A stretch of DNA of 8,903 bases, from the NCBI GenBank assembly GCA_002403115.1, contig DHHE01000094.1:1-8903 (forward strand), written 5' to 3'. Under the pieces are notes generated by a model. That model saw nothing but the letters and a program-made list of their open reading frames with translations. It was not told the DNA's origin and did no database searches. The position numbers and the translations under genes are program-made. Origin of the DNA: a bacterium UBP2_UBA4780. Its GTDB lineage: Bacteria > Edwardsbacteria > AC1 > EtOH8. Below are positions 1 to 5,843 of the stretch, one piece after another (position 1 is the first letter of the stretch; every line of letters begins with the position of its first letter).

Positions 1-127
1 AGCATTGTCAGTTTTCAAGCAAAACTATGGCATCCACAATCTTACCCATTATCTTCCTGAATAGATGGGATAATCATTTTGAAAATATTCCCGATGCTTT
101 TTTCGCGTCATTATCGCCGTTTTTTCC

Positions 128-155
128 TTGACAACGGCATAAAAGATGTTATCAT
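128..155 (+). promoter_or_regulatory. Sigma-70-type promoter for the ACT-like protein gene
   Basis: A perfect -35 hexamer TTGACA (128-133) is followed after 16 bases by TATCAT (150-155), five of six matches to the -10 consensus. The surrounding 1-160 stretch is AT-rich against a GC-rich background, as expected of a promoter. A start about 7 bases after the -10 would fall near base 162, that is 0-3 bases before the ATG at 164, so the transcript would be nearly leaderless. Bases 1-127 upstream hold no gene I can support. Confidence 0.7.
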
Positions 156-163
156 TATACGTT

Positions 164-2083
164 ATGCGCCTCTCCCAGATATACCCCTTCCTCTCCCACC
201 TGAGCCTGACGCCGCGGCAGGTGGCCGGCTACAACCGGATGATCAGCCAGGGCACCGCCTACGCCGACCGGCTGACCGCCCAGGAGCGGGCCGTCCTCAT
301 CCGCCTGCTGCGCGAGGAGGAGATGCTGGCGGGCATGGCCCACGTCATCACCGAGAAGCTGGCCGCCCCGCCGTCCGGCGCGGACTCCCAGCCGAGGCGG
401 GCGGGCAAGGAACCGGCCGGCCTTCCCTCCCTTCTGTTCGCGGTGCTGGCCCCGGACTGGGCCGGCCTGGCCGACGCCTGCCTGGGTACGGTCCACGAGG
501 CCGGGCTCAACATCGCCTACACCCACGGCTTCATCCTGCGCCGCGGCCGCCAGAAGCTGGGCGCCGTGCTGATGGAGGTGGAGATCCCGCCCAGCCTGGG
601 CCGCAAGGCCCTGGATATCGCCCGGGCCAAGATACAGGAGAGGCTGTCCCGCATCGCCGCCGAGGACGAGGCCAAGCGCACCCTCCAGAAGCAGGAGGCC
701 CGCCGCCTCTACGCCTTCACCTCGGTCACCGACATCCTCAGGGTCCGGGTCTCGGCCGAGGACCTCAAGGAGATGATGGGCGACAGCGGCGAGGCTTTGA
801 AGTTCTTCGTGGCCCGCCAGGAGTCCTACCTCAACCAGCGTTCCCCGGAATCCATCGCCGACCAGATCCAGTCCAACTACCAGCTCAAGAAGCGCATCCG
901 CCAGGGGCATTCCGCCCTGGAGCTGGCCGTCTACCGGATCCCTTCCCGGGGCAATGAGCTGACCGGCCTGTCGGTGATCACCAGCCATCCCACCGTCACC
1001 CTGGAACGCATCCTGCGCCGGCTGGAGGAGGCCGCCCCCGGTTTCCGCCGCCACCACGACTACGCCTATTTCACCGCCGACCGCATATCCGTCTTCCACC
1101 TGGAGGTCACCGACCGCGATGACCGCCCCCTGGCCGAGGCCGACATTCAGGCCATCCGCCAGGCCCTGGCCTCCCTTCCCGACGTCCAGGAGTCCCTGGG
1201 CCCCACCCCCGGGGTGGAGCTCATCCGCCGAAAGATCGTCCCCCCCATGCTGGACGAGGAGAGGGACCTGAAGATTCCCCAGGGATACATCCATCCCCAC
1301 GCCCCGGACCATTTCAAGATCGTCATCGTGGCCTCGGGACCGGATGCCGGGTTCGGCATCGAGGTGGTCAGGGCCCTGTCACGCGAGCCCGGTTTCTCGG
1401 CGGCCAAGCCGGACATGCCGTCATATGTCCGCCACACCCAGGACGGCCAGGAGCACCGCCAGGAGATATCGATAATCGACCTCTGGGTGGACCGGCGCCT
1501 GCTGTTCGGCCCGGACCAGGGCCGCTGGAGCGACGAGGACATCTACAACAGGGTCGAATCGCTGGTCCGGACCGTGCCCGGCTTCGGCCCCAAGCTCAGG
1601 ATATTCGACCGCACCTCGCGTACCCTGCGCCAGATGCGTCTCCAGGCGGTGTCGCGCCTGGCCGAATCCCAGGGGCTGGACCTTAAGGACCTCAAGCCTT
1701 TTTTCTACACCCTGGGGGACCAGTGCCTTTTGAACCCCAAGGTCCCGGACACGGTGGTCCTTTCCCATCTGTCCCTGGGCTGCCGGGCCAAGAGCGGGGC
1801 GGCCCCGCCGCACTCGGCGGCCGTGGTCTGGGAGAACCTCCGGCTTTCCGAGGACGGGCCGGAATCGACGGTGATGGCGGTGGCGTTGCCCTGCCGGCCG
1901 GAGCCCGTTTCCGCGGTGCTGGGGGCCCTGGGGGGTTTGCAGGTGAACTCTGTCTGCCGTTCCGACCTGGACCGGGTGGCCGTGCTGCTGCTGAACCTGA
2001 CCGAGGGCTGCCGTCCCCTTTCCCCGGAACGGGCCAGGAACCTGGCCGGCCGGTTGGAAAAGGCCGCGACGTCTTCGGGATGA
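164..2083 (+). CDS. Uncharacterised protein with several ACT-like segments
   Basis: I do not recognise a named family. The 639-residue product is soluble, with no signal peptide or membrane segment. A helical N-terminus (about 1-65) is followed by four stretches with the alternating strand/helix look of ACT-type regulatory domains: about 87-144 (begins PSLLFAVLAPDWAGLADACL), 250-339, 382-476 and 549-614. Helical linkers lie at 150-245 and 480-520. No catalytic motif is visible, so a ligand-sensing or regulatory role is an inference. One comparison worth testing is the ACT-bearing N-terminal part of large NAD-dependent glutamate dehydrogenases; no dehydrogenase domain is present. An in-frame ATG at 146 lies inside the promoter spacer, so I chose the ATG at 164. 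It has no Shine-Dalgarno sequence, consistent with leaderless translation. The next in-frame Met (239) also lacks one. The gene is followed 3 bases later by the HAD gene, so the two are probably co-transcribed. Confidence 0.8.
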   Translation: MRLSQIYPFLSHLSLTPRQVAGYNRMISQGTAYADRLTAQERAVLIRLLREEEMLAGMAHVITEKLAAPPSGADSQPRRAGKEPAGLPSLLFAVLAPDWAGLADACLGTVHEAGLNIAYTHGFILRRGRQKLGAVLMEVEIPPSLGRKALDIARAKIQERLSRIAAEDEAKRTLQKQEARRLYAFTSVTDILRVRVSAEDLKEMMGDSGEALKFFVARQESYLNQRSPESIADQIQSNYQLKKRIRQGHSALELAVYRIPSRGNELTGLSVITSHPTVTLERILRRLEEAAPGFRRHHDYAYFTADRISVFHLEVTDRDDRPLAEADIQAIRQALASLPDVQESLGPTPGVELIRRKIVPPMLDEERDLKIPQGYIHPHAPDHFKIVIVASGPDAGFGIEVVRALSREPGFSAAKPDMPSYVRHTQDGQEHRQEISIIDLWVDRRLLFGPDQGRWSDEDIYNRVESLVRTVPGFGPKLRIFDRTSRTLRQMRLQAVSRLAESQGLDLKDLKPFFYTLGDQCLLNPKVPDTVVLSHLSLGCRAKSGAAPPHSAAVVWENLRLSEDGPESTVMAVALPCRPEPVSAVLGALGGLQVNSVCRSDLDRVAVLLLNLTEGCRPLSPERARNLAGRLEKAATSSG

Positions 2084-2086
2084 CAG

Positions 2087-2818
2087 ATGCCGTTTGAGGC
2101 GGTCACCTTCGACCTGTGGGAGACGCTGATCGCCGACTCCCCCCAGCAGAACGACCGGCGCGCCGCCCACCGGGTGGAGAAGATCGGGGAACTGCTGTCC
2201 GGCGCCGGGCGGCCCCTGCCGTCGGCCGAGCTGGAACGGGCCCACGCCGGAATCTGGGACGAGTGCTCCCGCTCCTGGGAGCGGGCCGTCGACCTGCCCT
2301 TCGAGCAGCAGGTCTCGCGGTTTTTGGACCTGGCCAGCCCCGGGCTGTCGTCCTCGGTGGACATGGATACCATGGGCCAGATATCGGATGTCTACGCCTC
2401 GGCCGCCCTGCTGTTCCCGCCATCTCCCGTATCCGGGGCCGTCAAGGCCGTTTCGGAGCTGAAGGCCAGGGGGCTTAAGGTCGGCCTCATCTGCAACACC
2501 GGCCGCACCCCGGGCTCGGCCCTCAGGAGACTTCTTTCTGATTTCGGCCTGTTGCCCCTGCTCGACGCCGCCTTCTTCTCGGACGAGACCATCGTCCGCA
2601 AGCCCGACGCCCGCATCTTCCGCCTGGCGCTGGAGTCGCTGGGAGCGGCCGTCGAACGCTCGGTCCACGTCGGCGACAGCCTGGAGAACGACGTCCGCGG
2701 CTCCCTGGGCGCCGGCATGCGGGCGGTGTGGATAAGCAGGGACGTTCCGCCTGGCGAGGCGCCGGCGCCGGTAGCGGGCTCAGTGGCCGAGGTTCCGAAG
2801 CTGACGGCCGGTTGGTGA
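2087..2818 (+). CDS. HAD-superfamily hydrolase (subfamily IA-like)
   Basis: This is a cytoplasmic hydrolase of the haloacid dehalogenase superfamily, 243 residues, a usual length. Visible motifs are: motif I FDLWETL with nucleophile Asp9; motif II ICNTGR with Thr138; motif III around Lys172 (VRKPDARIF); motif IV HVGDSLEND with Asp197 and Asp202. Residues about 15-110 form a helical C1-type cap. The position two after the nucleophile, normally the general acid/base Asp of phosphatases, is Trp11. Tyr occupies this place in haloacid dehalogenases, and Trp is seen in some HAD proteins. Substrate is unknown; phosphatase or phosphoglycolate-phosphatase-like activity is a guess. The start lies 3 bases after the stop of the upstream gene with only a weak GGGATGA before it, suggesting translational coupling. 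A strong hairpin terminator follows. Confidence 0.9.
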   Translation: MPFEAVTFDLWETLIADSPQQNDRRAAHRVEKIGELLSGAGRPLPSAELERAHAGIWDECSRSWERAVDLPFEQQVSRFLDLASPGLSSSVDMDTMGQISDVYASAALLFPPSPVSGAVKAVSELKARGLKVGLICNTGRTPGSALRRLLSDFGLLPLLDAAFFSDETIVRKPDARIFRLALESLGAAVERSVHVGDSLENDVRGSLGAGMRAVWISRDVPPGEAPAPVAGSVAEVPKLTAGW

Positions 2819-2836
2819 TCCCCCGGCGGAAAACGT

Positions 2837-2864
2837 GAGCCCGGCCCCATTTGGGGCCGGGCTC
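2837..2864. terminator. Convergent, probably bidirectional terminator hairpin
   Basis: A perfect 12-bp stem (GAGCCCGGCCCC, 2837-2848, pairing with 2853-2864) closes a four-base ATTT loop. It lies between the stop of the + strand HAD gene (2818) and the stop of the - strand DUF1858 gene (2888). On the - strand the stem is followed by ACGTTTTCC, on the + strand by only TTCC. The U-tract is short in both directions, but placement between convergent genes and stem strength support termination on both sides. Confidence 0.8.
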
Positions 2865-2887
2865 TTCCGCTGCCTGGCGCCGTTAAC

Positions 2888-3100
2888 CTAGCTTCCGGGC
2901 TTATCCCCGGCCGCCTGGTTCAGCTCCCTCATCAGCTGTTCCACCTCGATGCCGTGGGCCGCCGCCCCCTGCTCCACCGTCTCCCGGTAAGCCACGCTGC
3001 ACCCGATGCAGAACAGCCCGTGCTGGTAGAACACCCTGATGCACTGGGGATGCTTGTTGACCACCTCCATGATGGTCATGTCCCTGGTGACCTGATCCAT
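2888..3100 (-). CDS. DUF1858 redox-disulfide domain protein
   Basis: This 70-residue cytoplasmic protein is essentially one DUF1858 domain, also described as the hybrid-cluster-protein-associated redox disulfide domain. It has the family pattern: N-terminal DMTIMEVVNKHP, then YQHGLFCIGCSVAYRETVEQ with a C31-x2-C34 pair, then HGIEVEQLMRELNQA at the C-terminus. Cys20 is an extra cysteine. Family members are thought to take part in thiol/redox chemistry in anaerobes, but no reaction is established. The chosen ATG (3098-3100) gives the short lead-in usual for the family; there is no clear Shine-Dalgarno. It lies 35 bases downstream of a desulforedoxin-like gene on the same strand, with no terminator or promoter between, so the two likely share the promoter at 3278-3306. 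Confidence 0.92.
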   Translation of the reverse strand: MDQVTRDMTIMEVVNKHPQCIRVFYQHGLFCIGCSVAYRETVEQGAAAHGIEVEQLMRELNQAAGDKPGS

Positions 3101-3135
3101 CGAACGTCAGTTGCGTCGTTTGGCCCGGAAGCCGC

Positions 3136-3246
3136 CTACTGTTTCTTCATCGGCTGGCCGCAGCACTCCTTGGGAACGCCCGAAGTCTGGCCGCACTTCT
3201 CGCATTTGTAGGTCTTCTCCCCGCCGCATCCGCAGCACTTGCACAT
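3136..3246 (-). CDS. Desulforedoxin-like 36-residue cysteine-rich protein
   Basis: This is a very short gene: ATG at 3246, TAG at 3136-3138, 36 residues, 8 of them cysteine (2, 4, 5, 7, 15, 18, 28, 29). Residues 12-33 read TYKCEKCGQ...ECCGQPM, the C-x2-C ... C-C layout that binds one rubredoxin-type iron in desulforedoxin and in the N-terminal domain of desulfoferrodoxin. The spacer between the pairs is 9 residues, against about 15 in classic desulforedoxin. An additional N-terminal cluster C-x-C-C-x-C (MCKCCGCGG) is not part of that fold and could bind another metal. Coding status is supported by a strong Shine-Dalgarno (AAAAGGAG, 6 bases before ATG) and a near-perfect promoter upstream. A role in electron transfer or oxygen/superoxide defence is inferred from the family. 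It is followed by the DUF1858 gene. Confidence 0.88.
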   Translation of the reverse strand: MCKCCGCGGEKTYKCEKCGQTSGVPKECCGQPMKKQ

Positions 3247-3277
3247 GGCCCTCTCCTTTTCGATTGTGTGTTTGATA

Positions 3278-3306
3278 ATTATCGCCCCGTTTTGGCCCTT
3301 TGTCAA
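3278..3306 (-). promoter_or_regulatory. Strong promoter for the desulforedoxin-like/DUF1858 pair
   Basis: On the - strand a perfect TTGACA (3306-3301) is separated by exactly 17 bases from GATAAT (3283-3278), five of six to the -10 consensus. The expected start is near 3271, giving a leader of about 25 bases that contains the AAAAGGAG ribosome site. The -10 is part of a 10-base perfect palindrome GATAATTATC (3274-3283), which could be an operator or chance. Confidence 0.8.
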
Positions 3307-3309
3307 GTC

Positions 3310-3329
3310 CCCGGCACGCCGCGGCCGGG
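3310..3329. other. Short inverted repeat after speA
   Basis: CCCGGC (3310-3315) pairs with GCCGGG (3324-3329) around an 8-base loop, immediately after the speA stop. On the - strand no T-run follows; the next bases lead into the TTGACA of the downstream promoter. It could act as a weak or factor-dependent 3' end for the polyamine transcript, but as an intrinsic terminator it is unconvincing, so some readthrough into the small redox genes is possible. Confidence 0.35.
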
Positions 3330-3330
3330 A

Positions 3331-4803
3331 TCAGGCCACTACCCGGATGTGGTCCGAGCCCCTGGTCATCGGGCTGACGATGATGGCCCCCAGCCTCCTC
3401 ATGGCCGTCACGTACTCCACCGCCTCGGCCGTGATCCTCTCGCCCGGCACCACCACCGGAATGCCCGGCGGGTAAACGGTGATGAACTCGGTGGGGATCT
3501 CGCCCGCCGCCTGTTTCAGGGGCACGGTGCGGTATGGCGAAAAGTACGCGTCACGCGGCGTCATGGACATCGGCGGATAGTTGGAGGGAAACTTCACCTT
3601 GTGCCTCCGCTTCCCCTTGCCGGGGCGGTGGTCCCGGGCCAGGCCGCGCAGGGCGCCGATAAGTCTGTCGCGCGAGCCCGCGTCGTCCGCTATCGAAATG
3701 ATGAAGGCCACGTGGTCCCAGTCGGCCATTTCGGCCTGGACCCCGTACTTCCGGTTGAGTATCCGGCTGGCCTGGTAGCCGGTCAGACCCAGGCCGTCCA
3801 CGAAGACCGTCAGCTTGGCTGGGTCGAAACCGAACGGCGCCACGTCCGGGGCATCCAAACAGTAAAGCCCCCTGGTGCGGTTGACCGCCCGCCTGATCTC
3901 CTGGGCCAGGTTGATGGCCCGATCCAGCATCTCCCGGCCGCGCAGGGCCATCTGCCGGCGGGCCAGGTCCAGCGAGGCCATCAACAGGTATGAGGGGCTG
4001 GTGGTCTGGGTCAATAGCAGCACGCTCTCCAGGTCCCGGACGTCGATGTTCGGTCCGCGCATGTGGAGCATGGCCGCCTGGGTCAGGGCCGAGATTATCT
4101 TGTGCGAGCTCTCGACGCAGATGTCGGCCCCGGACTCCATGGCCGATGCGGGCAGCGAGGGGTGGAAGCGCAGGTGCGGGCCGTGCGCCTGGTCCACCAT
4201 CACGATCCGGTCGCCCAGATGGCTGGTCTTGACGATGGACTCCAGGTCGCAACAGACGCCGTGGTAGGTGGGAGAGGAGATGAAAACGGCCCTGGCCCCC
4301 GGGTTCTCGGCGATGGCCCGGCGGATGGACTCCGGACAGACATTCAGGATGAGGTCCCACCCCTGGGCCAGTTCCGGGTGCACGTAGACCGGCAGGGCCC
4401 CGGTCATGATCAGCCCGGCGATCACCGACTTGTGGGTGTGGCGCGGCACGATCACCTTGTCCCCGGGAAACAGCACCCCCATCAGCATGGTCAGGTTGCC
4501 GCCGGTGGAGCCGCCCACCAGGAAGTAGCTGCGGTCGGCCCCGTAGGCCCGGGCCGCCAGGAGCTGGGCCTGCCTGATGGGCCCGGTGGGCTGGAACAGG
4601 CAGTCGGTCTCCGGCAGGACCGTCAGGTCCATCCGGAATATGCCGCGACCTACCAGCGCCAGCCAGTCCGGGTCGATGCCCGCCCCCTGCTTGTGCCCCG
4701 GGGTGTGGAAGGCCGCCTTGTCCTGGCCCAGGTAGCGGGCCAAAGCCTCGAACAGCGGCGCCCGCGCCTGCCCTCGGAGGTCCGCCCCCCCCTTGTGCTT
4801 CAT
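3331..4803 (-). CDS. speA: Orn/Lys/Arg decarboxylase, probably biosynthetic arginine decarboxylase
   Basis: This is a PLP-dependent fold-type-I decarboxylase of 490 residues, the size of the short Bacillus-type SpeA/YaaO enzymes that lack the receiver-like wing domain of the inducible E. coli enzymes. Landmarks are: N-terminal TPGHKQG (34-40); GGSTGGN (97-103) in the phosphate-binding region; HTHKS (122-126); MVDQAHG (202-208) with Asp204, expected to contact the PLP ring nitrogen; ESSHK (231-235) with Lys235 as the PLP Schiff-base lysine; and conserved C-terminal VYPPGIPVVVPGE (443-455). The expected reaction is arginine to agmatine and CO2. Substrate choice (Arg, Lys or Orn) cannot be read with certainty from sequence; arginine is favoured by family and by the speD/speE context. 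The start lies 13 bases after the speE stop with a weak ribosome site, so it is the last gene of the polyamine unit. Confidence 0.93.
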   Translation of the reverse strand: MKHKGGADLRGQARAPLFEALARYLGQDKAAFHTPGHKQGAGIDPDWLALVGRGIFRMDLTVLPETDCLFQPTGPIRQAQLLAARAYGADRSYFLVGGSTGGNLTMLMGVLFPGDKVIVPRHTHKSVIAGLIMTGALPVYVHPELAQGWDLILNVCPESIRRAIAENPGARAVFISSPTYHGVCCDLESIVKTSHLGDRIVMVDQAHGPHLRFHPSLPASAMESGADICVESSHKIISALTQAAMLHMRGPNIDVRDLESVLLLTQTTSPSYLLMASLDLARRQMALRGREMLDRAINLAQEIRRAVNRTRGLYCLDAPDVAPFGFDPAKLTVFVDGLGLTGYQASRILNRKYGVQAEMADWDHVAFIISIADDAGSRDRLIGALRGLARDHRPGKGKRRHKVKFPSNYPPMSMTPRDAYFSPYRTVPLKQAAGEIPTEFITVYPPGIPVVVPGERITAEAVEYVTAMRRLGAIIVSPMTRGSDHIRVVA

Positions 4804-4816
4804 CCGCGATTCGTTC

Positions 4817-5728
4817 TCACTTGAATCGGGCGACCAGCGCCTTTTTGTCGGATATCACCTGGTGTTTCCGGCACAAGTCCTGGCGCAGGTAGCGGGGCAG
4901 GGCGAACATGCCCTGATGGGCCACCCCGTCGTAGAATCTCAGCTTCCGGAGCCGGCGGCCGGCTATCAGCTTGTCTATCTGCGAAGGCGAGTAGGTGAGC
5001 GGGTCGATGCCCTTGGAGGCGAATATCAGCCCCCAGGGCAGGCCGAACGAGGGCACGTTCACCTGGCAGATGGAGACGACCGGGAACGAGGTGGCGATGG
5101 TCCAGGCGATGGAGCCCAGCATGCCGGTGTCCCCGGGCTTGGTGGTCCCGGCTTGGAGGGTGATCATCCCGTGCTCGGTCAGCCGGCTGTGCACCAGCTT
5201 GTAGAACTCCCTGGTGTACAGCCTGATGGCCGGCCCGCCCTCCACCGGCTCGGGCAGATCGATGATGATTATGTCGAACTTTTGTTTCGACCGCTGCAGC
5301 CAGGCCCGGGCATCGTCGATGACCATCTTGGTGCGGCGGTCGCGAAAGGCCCCGCCCGACCATTCCGGCAGGTGCCTGGCGCAAAGCCTGACCAGCTCCC
5401 CGTCGATGTCGCACATCACCGCCCGCTCCACGCCGGGGTGCTCCAGCACCGTCCTCAGGGTCTCACCCTCGCCGCCGCCCACCACCAGCACCCGCCGGGG
5501 GCTGGGATGAAGCAGCATCGGAAGATGGACCAGGGCCTCGTGATAGATGAAGGAGTCGCGCTCCGAGCTCTGCACCCGGTCGTCCAGGAACAGGGTCCGC
5601 CCGTAGCTGTGGGTGTCGACGATCGACGCTTTCTGGTACTTGGTCTGGAGGCTGGCCACGATCCTCTTTATGCCGTGGAGGTGGATCTCGTTCTCGGAAT
5701 ACTCCATGAAGAAATTCTCGGCCTGCAT
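4817..5728 (-). CDS. speE: Aminopropyltransferase, thermospermine-synthase (ACL5)-like
   Basis: This is a 303-residue polyamine aminopropyltransferase that moves the aminopropyl group of decarboxylated AdoMet to an amine, releasing methylthioadenosine. An N-terminal beta domain (about 1-60) is followed by a Rossmann methyltransferase-like fold. Motifs are: IYHEALVHLPMLLHP (61-75), the nucleotide loop VVGGGEGET (82-90), CDID with Asp107 expected at the ribose, VIDDAR (136-141), and catalytic-loop Asp157 in IIIDLPEPVEGGP. The combination GGGEG, MCDID, DLxxPVEGGP, LYTxxFY and VPSF resembles plant ACL5 thermospermine synthase more than classic bacterial SpeE (GGGDGG, STDPxGPA), as recalled from family knowledge. 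Acceptor could be putrescine, agmatine or spermidine. The start has a strong AAAGGAGGAG site. A terminator-like hairpin lies upstream, after speD; speA follows by 13 bases. Confidence 0.93.
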   Translation of the reverse strand: MQAENFFMEYSENEIHLHGIKRIVASLQTKYQKASIVDTHSYGRTLFLDDRVQSSERDSFIYHEALVHLPMLLHPSPRRVLVVGGGEGETLRTVLEHPGVERAVMCDIDGELVRLCARHLPEWSGGAFRDRRTKMVIDDARAWLQRSKQKFDIIIIDLPEPVEGGPAIRLYTREFYKLVHSRLTEHGMITLQAGTTKPGDTGMLGSIAWTIATSFPVVSICQVNVPSFGLPWGLIFASKGIDPLTYSPSQIDKLIAGRRLRKLRFYDGVAHQGMFALPRYLRQDLCRKHQVISDKKALVARFK

Positions 5729-5769
5729 GTCTCCTCCTTTGCTGTTTGCTCCCTCCGCCAGTTTTCACG

Positions 5770-5812
5770 AAAAACCGGGGGCCTTCCGGGCCGGCCGGCC
5801 CCGCGCCCCCGG
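5770..5812 (-). terminator. Intrinsic terminator/attenuator between speD and speE
   Basis: Read on the - strand, CCGGGGGC (5812-5805) pairs with GCCCCCGG (5782-5775) and is directly followed by TTTTT (5774-5770). Inside lies a second perfect 14-base palindrome, GGGCCGGCCGGCCC (5788-5801). The structure sits in the 115-base gap between the speD stop and the speE start. No convincing promoter is visible between it and speE, so it may attenuate rather than fully end transcription. Confidence 0.65.
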
Positions 5813-5843
5813 GCCGATGCCCCACTGAAATCCATCACCCGCC

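Noticed and set aside
10..26. Inverted repeat AGTTTT-CAAGC-AAAACT
   Set aside because: Only six AT-rich pairs; no T-run or neighbouring element giving it meaning.
8..50. Tiny - strand frame (13 codons, begins MGKIVDAIV) with AGGAA upstream, possible leader peptide
   Set aside because: Too short to support, no regulatory structure or downstream gene visible within the window.
68..82. Fur-box-like sequence GGATAATCATTTTGA upstream of the first promoter
   Set aside because: Imperfect match (about 11 of 14 positions to a 7-1-7 pattern) in AT-rich DNA and about 45 bases upstream of the -35; likely chance.
3..131. Open frame on the + strand before the first gene (possible 3' tail of an upstream gene)
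   Set aside because: About 42 codons, no recognisable motif, and its stop overlaps the -35 element; AT-rich promoter DNA explains it as well.
155..1312. Long antisense open frame opposite the ACT-like gene, with others opposite speA, speE, speD and the GGDEF gene
   Set aside because: Low-complexity translations rich in Gly, Pro, Arg and Ala, no motifs, and each lies opposite or out of frame with a well-supported gene; they result from high third-position GC.
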